Assembly: GCF_002263215.1 (NCBI RefSeq)
Contig: NZ_NLFK01000001.1
Location: 391,094 to 455,093 of the forward strand
DNA from: Actinobacillus seminis
GTDB lineage: Bacteria; Pseudomonadota; Gammaproteobacteria; Enterobacterales; Pasteurellaceae
DNA length: 64,000 bases
Direction: 5' to 3'
The notes under the pieces are model-generated. The model was not told the DNA's origin. It did not search any database and saw only the letters and a list, made by a program, of their open reading frames with translations. This document shows positions 1 through 9,020 of this stretch, one piece after another. The translations under genes and the position numbers were made by a program. Each line of letters begins with the position of its first letter. The stretch's first letter is position 1.

Positions 1-221
1 TTCAGCTCAAAGCCATTAGCATCAGGATAACGGGTCAGATCATTTAGTTGTCGGATAATCGCCTGTTTTGCGCTTTCCGGAAAACCAAGCGGATTTTCGT
101 TGGACGCCAGTTTAATAATATTTGAAATACCTAATTCACGCTCAAGCTCTGCAATCGGTTTACCGGCTTGATAAGGCGCTAACGTTTTCACACCCTCATT
201 GGCGATATTGATAAATTGCAT
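1..221 (-). CDS. hisC: Histidinol-phosphate aminotransferase, N-terminal part (runs off window)
   Basis: PLP-dependent enzyme of histidine synthesis that transaminates imidazole-acetol phosphate to histidinol phosphate. Only the first 73 codons are present. The start is ATG at 221. The visible protein begins MQFINIANEGVKTLAPYQAG and carries the family signature KLASNENPLGFPE followed by RYPDANGFEL, typical of the HisC N-terminus. Pasteurellaceae often have two hisC copies; this looks like the hisC2 type, which in relatives lies near serC and aroA. Here serC lies about 5 kb away with accessory DNA in between. The family is confident from the N-terminus; the paralogue number is inference. Confidence 0.9.
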   Translation of the reverse strand, partial: MQFINIANEGVKTLAPYQAGKPIAELERELGISNIIKLASNENPLGFPESAKQAIIRQLNDLTRYPDANGFEL

Positions 222-430
222 AATTCTTCCTTTTTTATCGCTATTTTATATTTTCATCACATCAACAAATGCGGAAGTTCCGCCTTGTCTTTTTTATTTT
301 CACGAAGCATTTATCTTAACCGATTTTGCCTAAGATTAAAAATCACTTCTTATCAATCTTGCTAATCGCTCTCAAAATGACAAGACAACGGAAAAAATCC
401 ACTAAAATACTGCTAGAATGCGACTATTAC

Positions 431-953
431 TCAAATCATCACTTCAAAATAGGTCATCTCTCCAGCTTCACGATTTGGTACAGGGAAAAGCCTTACAGTA
501 AGCGGTTTATTCAAACGAAATGCCATGGTACCAATATCTCGCATTAAGGCAGAAATTTATTCAACCGTGGCATTACAATGAATGGGTACAGTATCTAACC
601 CAATGCCACATGATATTAAGGGTTGCGACATAGTTTCGTAGCAATCGCTAAAGAATTGGTTATGGTCGGTTTTTGGTACCTTTTCAGGACTTCCACCAAC
701 AAATCCGGTGTTTCAAATCCAATGACAAAACTATTTGGCACATCACTGCCGTGATAACCCGCGGGGAAATAAGGGATAAATGGAATAGCAGGCACCAACA
801 AATCAAACTCTTGTTTAGCAAGTTTTAACGCCTCCGCCCGGCTTTGTTAATCCGCATTGAGCGACAAAACAGGGTCACTGTTCTTACGCGGCAAAGAAGT
901 TTCGTTTGCTCCAAAGAAATAGCATATTGGTTGATAATGTTGGTAGATTGCAT
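431..953 (-). pseudogene. Decayed gene, DUF711 (UPF0210)-like remnant
   Basis: Read on the minus strand, three frames carry pieces of what looks like one protein. From the ATG at 953 the first piece includes RVRTVTLF, resembling the DUF711 start. The second piece (about 840 to 616) includes LLVPAIPFIPYFPAGYHGSD. The third (631 to 431) reads GIGLDTVPIHCNATVE, an in-frame TAA at 557-559, then FRLNKPLTVRLFPVPNREAG, which resembles the C-terminal part of DUF711 proteins. Frameshifts, the internal stop and a total length far below a normal member (over 400 residues) show a dead gene with internal deletions. The family assignment is from memory of the motif and is only moderately sure. Confidence 0.5.
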
Positions 954-986
954 ACGAATGTCCTTATTATGAATAGGACTTGTAGT

Positions 987-3900
987 TTATCCGCTCGTTA
1001 GCTCATCTGTAATCACTTCCGCCTGATCCAACACAAACTGAATCGCCTCATCGCATTTGTCAGGCGGATATTTGAATAAACGCAAGGTAATTCGCACCAA
1101 GTTACGCATTTTCGCGCGAACAGCTTCTTTGTATTGCCAATCAATAGTCGCGGATTTGCGCAGCTTATCAGTAATTGCTTTCGCCAGATTTTTCAGGGTT
1201 TCATCGCCCAGTTCACGCACCGCACTTTCATTGCACGCCAGCGCATTATAAAAAGCAATTTCCGCAGGCGATAAGCCTAACTTCTCGCCACGTTCTAAAC
1301 GTTCCGTGAAATCTTTTGCCATCGTAATCAACTCATTCAGCACTTCTAAAATGCTAATGGTGTGATTATTATATTTACGCATTGCTTCCGCTAAGCGTTG
1401 CTCGAAATCCTTTTGTACCGCAATATTCACGCCGCCTTTGTTCTGAATTTCAGCACGAAGGTAACGCTCTACCGCCAGCAACCACAGGTTTTTCGTGTTA
1501 CTTTTCCCAATTTTGTCTAAAAATTTTTCAGACAACAAACTGATATTCGGCTGATCGCGATGTAACATATCCAGTAAATTCACCGCGCCATTTGCTTGCA
1601 CCGCGCGATTGATGAGCTTCACCAATTCCAACTGACGATCTGCCATATTGGTTTCACTGCTTGGCGAACGCTTCGCAATAATCGCTCGCACTGCATCATA
1701 AAATGCCAATTCTTTCTGATAAGGCTTCACATCAAGCGAATTACCGCACAAGCAATAGCCTTTTTTCGCACTGCGCACCGCATTCAAAAAGGCTTTTCGG
1801 CGAGAATTTTCTGTTAAAGTGCGGTCATTTTGAGCTTTATTTTCTTGATGATCTAATGCAAGAATATGGTTTGCCCCACCATAATTTGATGGAACAACAC
1901 CGTTTCATCTTCTAATTGCAACGCATCAAACAGTTTAAAACTTTCGCCTTTCACGGGAGTGGCAAATTGCCCACGAATAATATCGATATGCTCCAACATC
2001 TTGGCTTTCACTTTCGCAATATCTACGGTAATTTCGCCCTTGCCTCTTGCGCGCGAATATTCCAATTTCGCTTCTTTCAGTTCTTCCGCAATGCCCACAT
2101 AATCCACAATCAACCCGCCATTTTCACTGCTTTTATTGCGGAACACACGGTTCACACGCGCAATCGCCTGCATCAAATTATGCCCACGCATTGGCTTATC
2201 AATATAAATCGTATTACAGCAAGGCGCGTCAAACCCTGTCAGCCACATATCGCGCACGATCACGATTTTGAGCGGATCGTCAGGATCTTTAAAACGGCGT
2301 TCAAGTAGCTTTTTATCTTGCGGAGAATAAATATGCTTTTGGAGTTCATCAGGATCGCTTGCTGAGCCTGTCATCACAATTTTAATCGCGCCCTTATTCA
2401 CATCATCGCTGTGCCAATCAGGGCGAAGTGCGGTGATTTTTTCGTACAATTTTACGCAAATTTGACGACTCATCGCCACCAACATCGCCTTACTTTCCAG
2501 CAGCGCATTACGTTGCTCAAAATGTTGCACAAAATCTTCCGCAAGTCGTTGCAAACGCTCATCTGCACCCATCAACTTCTCACGCAAGCGGAAGTTATAA
2601 GTGTTTTCATCTTCGCCAAACAAATCTTGCGCTTCTTGCACCGCACTTTCAAACTCGCTACTTGCATCAATCTTAATTTGACGTGCTTCATAAAATAACG
2701 GTACCGTTGCCCCATCATCCACCGCATCATCAAAGTCATAAATCGACACATATTGACCAAATACCGCCTGTGTATCTTTATCATCAAGGCTAATCGGCGT
2801 GCCAGTAAAACCAATAAAAGAGGCATTGGGCAAAGCATCACGCAAATGCTTCGCATAACCCACACGATACGCCCCTGTTTGCGTACTTTGGTTTACTTTC
2901 AAACTTTGGTTAAAACCATATTGTGAACGGTGTGCCTCATCGCTGATCACAATAATGTTATGGCGTTCATTTAAAATCGGGTGTGTATTTTCACCATCTT
3001 GCAAGCCAAATTTTTGAATAGTGGTAAAAATCACACCGCCTGTTTCACGTTTCGCCAACTCCTCACGCAACGCCTCCCTGCCGTCGGCTTGCACAGGCAA
3101 CTGACGAATTAAATCCTGCCCGCCCGAAAAGGTAGCAAAAAGCTGACCGTCCAAATCATTGCGGTCGGTAACGACAACAATGCTCGGATTACGCAATTCA
3201 GGCTGCGACAACAACTTCGCCGCATAAAACAACATCGAAATCGACTTGCCAGAACCTTGCGTGTGCCACATCACACCAATCTTGCCATTCCCCTGCTCAC
3301 CTGCTGCAAGAAGCGTACATTCCACCGCCTCATTCACACCATAAAACTGATGATAAGCCGCAATTTTCTTGATTAAACGACCGCTTGTCACACGCTCAAA
3401 CAGCACAAAATTTTGGATATAATTCAGCAAATTTTCAGGCGTAAACAAGCCATTCACCAAGCCTTGCAACTCATTTTCAAATAACACTCGTTGCTTTAAC
3501 TTCTCGTCCACCACACGCCAAGAGGTAAAACGCTCCAAATCCGCCGTAAGCGAACCGACTTTCGCCTGCACGCCATCGCTAATCACCAACACCTGATTGT
3601 AAACAAACAGATCGCCAATTTCCTGTTTATAAGTCTGCAACTGGTTAAACGCCTGCGGCAAATCCGCATTTTCCGTGAGCGGATTTTTCAGCTCCACCAC
3701 CACAGGCAAACCATTGATATAACCAATCACATCAGGACGGCGATTGCCCTTTTTGCCCAAAATCGTCAGCTGGTTCACCACATCAAAACAGTTATTTTCA
3801 AGCGTTTGGAAATCAATCAAACGTGCAAATTCCACCTTTTGCTCATCATTGGCACGATACTCCACCCGCACGCCCTCACGCAAATAGCGATACGCCTGCT

Positions 3901-4155
3901 GATTACGCTCCGCCAAATCCATAATATCCGTCTTGCACACCAACGCCACACCTCATCAACCGTTGCAGACGGCAATTGCGGATTTAACCGCATAACCGTC
4001 TCACGCAACCGCTCACGAAAAATCACCTCGTCGGTGCGCAACCGCCAAGAATTTTCCCCATCAACATTGATGGTCGAACCGTGCGTATATTGCCAACCCA
4101 AACGAATAAAACCCTGCAAACAGGCTTGTTCAATCGTGTTTTCATTGATGAGCAT
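987..4155 (-). pseudogene. hsdR: Type I restriction enzyme R subunit, split by two frameshifts, orphan
   Basis: HsdR is the translocase and nuclease subunit of type I restriction-modification systems. The gene runs from ATG 4155 to the stop at 987 in three blocks. Block 1 (about 4155-3950) holds the N-terminus. Block 2 (3949-1853) holds a PD-(D/E)xK nuclease (RPDVIGY...VVVELKN), a Walker A motif GSGKS, a DEAH box in VISDEAHRSQ and the helicase motif GFTGTP. Block 3 (about 1851-987) is the C-terminal domain. Each junction is mended by adding one base: near 3950, and in the C4 run at 1874-1877 (G4 on the coding strand). The rebuilt product would be about 1,050 residues, normal for the family. 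No hsdM or hsdS is in the window, so it has no methylation or specificity partner. It contains four USS 9-mers, suggesting long residence in Pasteurellaceae. It may be a real pseudogene or an intact gene with sequence errors. Confidence 0.88.
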
Positions 4156-4254
4156 AGGTTTTTCCTTGTTTAATTTTGTTTTTTGTGATGTTGATTCCAA
4201 AATGGAAATGATTGTTTGTGTTTTTAAATTATTCGTTTTATTAATTTTGCATTT

Positions 4255-4391
4255 ACGGACGCCAGCGTGGCGTCCCTACATTCACGTTGTGAATGTATTT
4301 GGGATATTTAAAATTCCGTTAAACCCTTTGCGTTTTGTTTTTCGTAAAATTTTAATTCGAAGTCATCGTAGGGACGCCACGCTGGCGTCCG
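4255..4391. repeat. ~137-bp REP-like unit, left copy (two hairpins in inverted orientation)
   Basis: The unit starts with the palindrome GGACGCCAGCGTGGCGTCC (4257-4275) and ends with its inverted partner GGACGCCACGCTGGCGTCC (4372-4390), with an AT-rich middle. A diverged direct copy of the whole unit lies at 4991-5129. The two flank the transposase-like gene. The layout matches BIME/REP elements mobilised by REP-associated tyrosine transposases. Confidence 0.8.
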
Positions 4392-4397
4392 TTTTAA

Positions 4398-4450
4398 GAC
4401 ACGCCGGTGTCCGTGAACGGTTTACCGTTCAATTGCGACATTGTCGCAAT
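4398..4450. repeat. Three back-to-back hairpins upstream of the RAYT gene
   Basis: Immediately after the left REP unit come three more perfect inverted repeats in 53 bp: GACAC-GCCG-GTGTC (4398-4411), GAACGGT-TT-ACCGTTC (4415-4430) and ATTGCGACA-T-TGTCGCAAT (4432-4450). With the palindrome at 4372-4390 this makes four consecutive hairpins ending 22 bp before the transposase start. They could be binding sites for the transposase or fold its mRNA leader. Confidence 0.75.
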
Positions 4451-4472
4451 AAATTTTCATTTAAGGTTTATT

Positions 4473-4964
4473 ATGAATTATCCAAATCGTCAATCCGTCC
4501 GTGTAAAATGGAATACATACCAAAACGGCTGTTATTTCATTACCGTTTGCACTAAAAACAAAATGCATTATTTTGGTGAAATTATTAATAACGAAATGCA
4601 ATTCACACCATTGGGATTGGAATTGCAAAAAATTATCGAAAACACACCGCTTGTACGTAACGATCAATATATTGAAATCCCGATTTATACCGTAATGCCA
4701 AATCATTTCCTTTTTATTATCACCATCAATTACGAAACGGATCGACATCAACATTATTTCGGTGCACAACGCAAAAATTTATCGTCCATTGTGCGTGGGA
4801 TTAAATCCAAATTAACCAGTTTTGCCATTCAAAATAACATTTCATTTCAATGGCAATCGAGATTTCACGAACATATCATTAAAAATGAACGTGCGTTTTC
4901 CTATATTTAGGATTATGTGCAAAACAATGTTATAAACTGGTTGCAAGATTGTTTTTACAAATAA
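4473..4964 (+). pseudogene. REP-associated tyrosine transposase (RAYT/Y1 family), decayed
   Basis: RAYTs are single-domain HUH-type DNA-processing proteins tied to REP palindromes. The start is ATG 4473 (MNYPNRQSVRVKWNTY). The family motif usually read as PNHIH, which supplies the HUH metal ligands, is here PNHFLF, so the second histidine is lost. The segment WQSRFHEHIIKNERAF matches the conserved C-terminal helix with its usual tyrosine region altered. A TAG at 4908-4910 interrupts the frame. After it the same frame continues DYVQNNVINWLQDCFYK to TAA at 4962-4964, the usual family ending, so the TAG looks like a recent nonsense change. Full length would be 163 residues. It sits between two ~138-bp REP-like units. 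Both the motif loss and the stop argue for an inactive enzyme. Confidence 0.85.
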
Positions 4965-4990
4965 ACATTTTATGTTGGTTGATATTTTTT

Positions 4991-5129
4991 TCGGACACCA
5001 GCATGGCGTCCCCATATTCACTACGTTAATATATTTTTGGATATTTAAAATATCGTTAAACCATTTATATTTTATTAATTCGTAAACCCTTAATCCGAAG
5101 TCATTGTAGGGACGCCACGCTGGCGTCCG
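4991..5129. repeat. ~139-bp REP-like unit, right copy
   Basis: Diverged direct copy of the unit at 4255-4391. It opens with GGACACCAGCATGGCGTCC (4993-5011), keeps GGATATTTAAAAT and CGTTAAACC in the middle, and ends with GGACGCCACGCTGGCGTCC (5110-5128), identical to the left copy's closing palindrome. The closing hairpin lies 22 bp past the serC stop and could also end serC transcription. Confidence 0.8.
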
Positions 5130-5150
5130 TAAAACATTACATTCTTTAAC

Positions 5151-6233
5151 TTACTGATTTTCTTGTTCAAACTTCTGCATAAACGAAATCAACGCTTGTA
5201 CGCCTTCAATTGGCATGGCATTATAAATAGAAGCACGCATTCCGCCTAATACTTTGTGACCTTTTAAAGCTTGTAAACCGTTGGCAGCGGCTTTGGCGAC
5301 AAATTTAGCGTTCAGTTCGTCGTTGCCTGTGGTGAAGGTGACATTCATTAAAGAGCGGTTGTTTTTCGCCACTATATTGCGGTAAAAACAGCTTTGGTCG
5401 AGGAAGTTGTAGAGTAATTCGGCTTTGGCTTGGTTGCGTTTTTCAACTTCGGCTAATCCGCCGATATTAAGCAAATGCTTAAATACCAAGGAACAAAGAT
5501 ACCACGCAAACGTCGGCGGTGTATTGATCATGGAATCGCTGTTAGCTTGGGTTTCGTAATTCCAAATAGACGGTGTCGTTTTGCGTGCTTTGCCGATCAG
5601 ATCTTCACGCACAATCACAATCGTAATCCCTGCCGGACCTAAGTTTTTTTGCGCTCCGGCATAAATTAAGCCAAATTGGCTGATGTCGATTTTGCGGGAA
5701 AGAATATTAGACGACATATCCGCGACCAACACCGCGTTGCCCACTTTCGGTACCTCAAAAATCTCTACTCCACTGATGGTTTCATTTGGGCAATAATGTA
5801 CATAATCATATTGTTCCGCGATATCGGAAAAATCCAAATTACTCACTTTTAATTCGTCGCCCGGCGCTAAAATATTCACTTCGTCAATGTCACAAAAATT
5901 GCGCGCTTCCTTTGCTGCGATGGCTGACCAATGTCCTCCGGTTAAATATAACGCTTTGCCTTTTTCACCAATTAAATTCATTGGGATTGCGGCAAATTGC
6001 CCTCTTGCGCCACCTTGCAAAAACAGGATTTTGTAATTTTCCGGAATATGGTAAAGCTTGCGAAAATCAACAATCGACTCGTTGATCATATCCATAAACA
6101 ATTTCCCACGGTGGCTCACTTCCATTACGGAAGTATGTTGATCTTGCCAATTTAACAATTCACTTTTCGCTTTTTCCAAAACGGGTGTTGGAATCATCGC
6201 AGGACCTGCACTAAAATTATAAACTTGTGTCAT
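5151..6233 (-). CDS. serC: Phosphoserine aminotransferase
   Basis: SerC transaminates 3-phosphohydroxypyruvate to phosphoserine in serine synthesis and also serves pyridoxal-phosphate synthesis. The 360-residue protein starts at ATG 6233 with MTQVYNFSAGPAMIPTPVLE, the standard family N-terminus. The open frame runs further upstream, but those 49 codons show no family match and are not used. The PLP-binding lysine is K196 in YAGAQKNLGPAG, and the FLQGGARGQF and HWSAIAAKEA motifs are present. In relatives serC lies next to hisC; here the RAYT, hsdR and DUF711 remnants separate the two. Confidence 0.97.
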   Translation of the reverse strand: MTQVYNFSAGPAMIPTPVLEKAKSELLNWQDQHTSVMEVSHRGKLFMDMINESIVDFRKLYHIPENYKILFLQGGARGQFAAIPMNLIGEKGKALYLTGGHWSAIAAKEARNFCDIDEVNILAPGDELKVSNLDFSDIAEQYDYVHYCPNETISGVEIFEVPKVGNAVLVADMSSNILSRKIDISQFGLIYAGAQKNLGPAGITIVIVREDLIGKARKTTPSIWNYETQANSDSMINTPPTFAWYLCSLVFKHLLNIGGLAEVEKRNQAKAELLYNFLDQSCFYRNIVAKNNRSLMNVTFTTGNDELNAKFVAKAAANGLQALKGHKVLGGMRASIYNAMPIEGVQALISFMQKFEQENQ

Positions 6234-6364
6234 GTCGTGTTTCCTATAAATCAAAATAAATAAAAACGATTTTGTAGTTTTATCACCACATGAGATGATA
6301 GGCAATGACTTTATTCCATTATGCGAAAATTTTCCGGATATTTGAGAAAAACGTATTGAATACT

Positions 6365-6393
6365 TTGACGAATTCGGCAAAAAATACTACATT
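6365..6393 (+). promoter_or_regulatory. Sigma-70-type promoter for yeeX
   Basis: TTGACG (6365-6370), a 17-bp spacer, then TACATT (6388-6393), about 40 bp upstream of the yeeX ATG. The ribosome site AGAGAG precedes the start. Prediction from consensus only. Confidence 0.55.
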
Positions 6394-6433
6394 ATGAGGC
6401 AGTTAATTTAATTTTAAGCAAGAGAGTGAATTT

Positions 6434-6772
6434 ATGGAAAATGTCAATAAACAATCCTTCCAAGAAGTATTGGAGTATGTGCGTATGTATCGTTTAAAAA
6501 ACAAGTTATTACGTGATATGAATGATAATAACCGCAAAATCCGTGATAACCAAAAAAGGGTGTTGTTGTTAGACAATCTTAACCAATATATTCGTGATGA
6601 TATGAGCATTGAAGATGTGCGCGTGATTATTGAAAATATGCGTGACGATTATGAAACACGCGTTGATGATTACACCATTCGTAATGCGGAATTATCCAAA
6701 CAGCGTCGCGAAATCAGTACAAAAATGAAAGAGCAAAAAAAAGCACACGCTGAATTATTAAAAACTAAATAA
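6434..6772 (+). CDS. yeeX: DUF496/UPF0265 family protein YeeX
   Basis: Small conserved gammaproteobacterial protein of unknown biochemical role. It has 112 residues, close to E. coli YeeX. The family core is clear: [18 protein letters not shown], then [15 protein letters not shown], then [20 protein letters not shown]. It is rich in charged residues with heptad-like spacing, so it is probably largely helical or coiled coil. No signal peptide or membrane segment is seen. It has its own promoter, is divergent from serC and ends at a shared bidirectional terminator facing zipA. Confidence 0.93.
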   Translation: MENVNKQSFQEVLEYVRMYRLKNKLLRDMNDNNRKIRDNQKRVLLLDNLNQYIRDDMSIEDVRVIIENMRDDYETRVDDYTIRNAELSKQRREISTKMKEQKKAHAELLKTK

Positions 6773-6797
6773 GATTTTGGAAAAATAAACAAAAAAT

Positions 6798-6830
6798 GAC
6801 CGCCCTTTAAAAGGACGGTCTCTTTTTACC
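6798..6830. terminator. Bidirectional terminator between yeeX and zipA
   Basis: Hairpin GACCGCCCTTTAAAAGGACGGTC (6798-6820; one mismatch in the stem), followed on the plus strand by a T-rich tract and on the minus strand by a run of six T. It serves the converging yeeX and zipA genes. Confidence 0.85.
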
Positions 6831-6842
6831 GTTTTTTATCTT

Positions 6843-7925
6843 TTACGATTTTTTCACGCGATTTAAGTAATCCTGTTCATCTTGCGCAGTAAAAATTTGC
6901 TGTTGATCCGTTAACACAAAACCGCCCAACTCTTCCGCCAAGTTTTTAGCCGTGCGGATCATCATGCGTAAATTGGTAAGATCATCACCATGTTGTGACG
7001 GTAACTGCATAAATAACACCACACCTACAGTATGGAAATCCGCCATATTATAAGGATCAAAGATTCCCGGATCTTGAATATTCGCCACGCTGAATAAAAT
7101 CGGGCTGGAAATACTCAAATCTAAATGGCGATGATAAATTTGCTGCGCACCATAAATAAAGCCTAAATTATCCAAGGCTTGCACCAATAATTCGCCACCG
7201 AAGAAACAGTTTTCCGGTGCCACAATATAAAGCAACATAAACGCATTATCTTGTTCCGCTTGATTGTTATTAACTTCATGTTGTTGCGCTTGTGGTTGCA
7301 CCATTTCCTCTATCTCAATTTTGGCGCTTGGCTCCAAAGCAGCGGATTGTACAGAAGGTGCCGCACGAGATAATTTAGCCGCCGGTTGCAATGCGGCATC
7401 CGCCAGTTGTTGACGCAATTGTTCGGAAGACAAATCCACCACATTATCTTGCGACTCAAGCTCAGCAATGGAACGCTCGGCAATAGAACGCTGCGACACA
7501 TTGCGGTTACCGGTTGGATAAAATTCTTCTTGAACGGTGGTGGCTTGCGAAGCAGTCGGCGAGTTCGGCAAGCTAATCTTAATTTGGCTGACCGCTTGTT
7601 CAACATTTTGGATATCATGCTGATAGGTTTGAGGATCTTCTCGCATTTCATCAAAGTTTAGTGATTGTTGCGTTGCTTGCGACGCGATTGGAGGGGCAGA
7701 CGGTACCGACGCGGTAAAAGAATTATTAGCAGTTTGCGAGGAATTAAGCGTCTGCTCTTGCGAGTAAATTTGGTTGTCTTGTACTTGAACGCGCGAATCT
7801 TTAGTAAAGGTATTCGCATTTTGAAAATACTGTGATTTTTCACGTCGATTTGCCCATAATCCATGGGCAACCAAAATAATTAAGGCTATCACTCCTAAAA
7901 TAATTAAAATCGTGTTTAAATCCAT
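6843..7925 (-). CDS. zipA: Cell division protein ZipA
   Basis: ZipA tethers FtsZ to the inner membrane at the septum. The start chosen is ATG 7925 (MDLNTILIILGVIALIILVA), which puts the single membrane anchor at residues 5-25, as in the family; the open frame upstream adds no homologous sequence. Residues about 30-225 are a low-complexity linker rich in Q, S, P and A. The C-terminal ~130 residues form the FtsZ-binding domain (ENCFFGGELLVQALDNLGF, FHTVGVVLFMQLP). The protein is 360 residues. Divergent from cysZ. Confidence 0.95.
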   Translation of the reverse strand: MDLNTILIILGVIALIILVAHGLWANRREKSQYFQNANTFTKDSRVQVQDNQIYSQEQTLNSSQTANNSFTASVPSAPPIASQATQQSLNFDEMREDPQTYQHDIQNVEQAVSQIKISLPNSPTASQATTVQEEFYPTGNRNVSQRSIAERSIAELESQDNVVDLSSEQLRQQLADAALQPAAKLSRAAPSVQSAALEPSAKIEIEEMVQPQAQQHEVNNNQAEQDNAFMLLYIVAPENCFFGGELLVQALDNLGFIYGAQQIYHRHLDLSISSPILFSVANIQDPGIFDPYNMADFHTVGVVLFMQLPSQHGDDLTNLRMMIRTAKNLAEELGGFVLTDQQQIFTAQDEQDYLNRVKKS

Positions 7926-8021
7926 TATGAGATCCCTCGTTATCGTTACTTCACAGGACAAATTTTTATTTAGCTTATCACATTTTATTCTTGCGGTGAT
8001 ATGCAAAAATTGATTTTTTTC

Positions 8022-8030
8022 ACCGCACTT
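8022..8030 (-). repeat. DNA uptake signal sequence
   Basis: ACCGCACTT, the reverse complement of the AAGTGCGGT core, in the zipA-cysZ divergent gap. Single, not part of a hairpin. Confidence 0.8.
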
Positions 8031-8069
8031 TGTATTCTTATCGCTCATTTGACTTTAAAGAGAATTATT

Positions 8070-8900
8070 ATGCAACAATCTGAACTAAAGTTAGGTTTTC
8101 ACTATTTTATCATGGGCTGGCACTTAATCATGAAACCCGGATTAAGACGTTTTGTGATCCTGCCTATCTTGTTGAATATTTTATTACTTAGCGGGTTATT
8201 TTGGGTTTTGTTATCGCAAATTAACTATTTGATTAATAATCTGATTGACTATATTCCGGATTGGTTAAGCTGGCTAAGTGGTATTTTGCTGATATTATCC
8301 ATTTTGATGATCCTAATTTTATTCTATTTTATTTTCACCACGCTGTCGGGCTTTATTGCGGCACCCTTTAACAGTTTGTTGGCGGAAAAAGTGGAAAAAA
8401 TGCTGACGGGTGAGAACTTATTAGACGGAGGTGCCATGGATTTTGTCAAAGACGTACCAAGAATGTTGGCGCGCGAATGGCAAAAATTAGTTTATAGCCT
8501 GCCTAAACTTATTATCTTGTTTTTATTAGGTTTTATTCCGGTTTTAGGGCAAAGTATCGTACCGATTTTAACCTTTATATTTACTGTTTGGATGATGGCA
8601 ATTCAATATTGCGACTACCCTTTTGATAACCATAAAATTCCTTTCGGCATTATGAAAACCGAGTTGGCGGAAAAACGTTCTATGACTTTAACATTTGGTA
8701 CGTTAGTCACCTGCTTTACCTTTGTGCCGTTGTTAAACTTGGTGATTATTCCGGTCGCGGTTTGCGGCGCCACTGCAATGTGGGTCGGTACTTATCGGGA
8801 TAATCTGGCGTTTAATATTAATCTAAGCAAAACCGGTACAGATGTAGTAGTACATTCTTATCGCACCGAGTTACAAAACAAAGCGAGTGGCAATGTCTGA
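8070..8900 (+). CDS. cysZ: Sulfate transporter CysZ
   Basis: Inner-membrane protein supplying sulfate for cysteine synthesis. The start is ATG 8070 ([20 protein letters not shown]), matching the family N-terminus; the longer open frame from 8001 is ignored. The 276-residue protein has hydrophobic segments near residues 27-52, 65-95, 150-180 and 205-245, and the family phrase [13 protein letters not shown]. It lies 120 bp upstream of cysK, the enzyme that uses the sulfide made from this sulfate, and is probably co-regulated with it. Confidence 0.95.
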   Translation: MQQSELKLGFHYFIMGWHLIMKPGLRRFVILPILLNILLLSGLFWVLLSQINYLINNLIDYIPDWLSWLSGILLILSILMILILFYFIFTTLSGFIAAPFNSLLAEKVEKMLTGENLLDGGAMDFVKDVPRMLAREWQKLVYSLPKLIILFLLGFIPVLGQSIVPILTFIFTVWMMAIQYCDYPFDNHKIPFGIMKTELAEKRSMTLTFGTLVTCFTFVPLLNLVIIPVAVCGATAMWVGTYRDNLAFNINLSKTGTDVVVHSYRTELQNKASGNV

Positions 8901-9020
8901 TTAAATAGCATTTGGTTATAAAATATAGCTAATAACTATTTTTTTATTCTAAAAGCCTGTGCTAAAAATAAACGCAACTGAACACATCATGTTAAATCAT
9001 AAACCAAAGGGGATTTTTTT

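Noticed and set aside
271..283. GCGGAAGTTCCGC palindrome before hisC
   Set aside because: Short stem with almost no loop and no plus-strand gene to terminate; could be chance.
326..547. Plus-strand open frame of 73 codons
   Set aside because: It lies antisense to the DUF711-like remnant, has no ribosome site and no recognisable protein character.
3806..4555. Long plus-strand open frame of 249 codons
   Set aside because: Antisense to the hsdR 5' end and running through REP hairpins; low-complexity, rich in I, R, L and H, no motif.
4255..5129. CRISPR-like array
   Set aside because: Repeats are palindromic hairpins at irregular distance with a transposase gene between them; no spacers or cas genes.
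6234..6380. Upstream extension of serC by 49 codons
   Set aside because: Family proteins start at the ATG at 6233, and the extension lies in the serC-yeeX promoter region.
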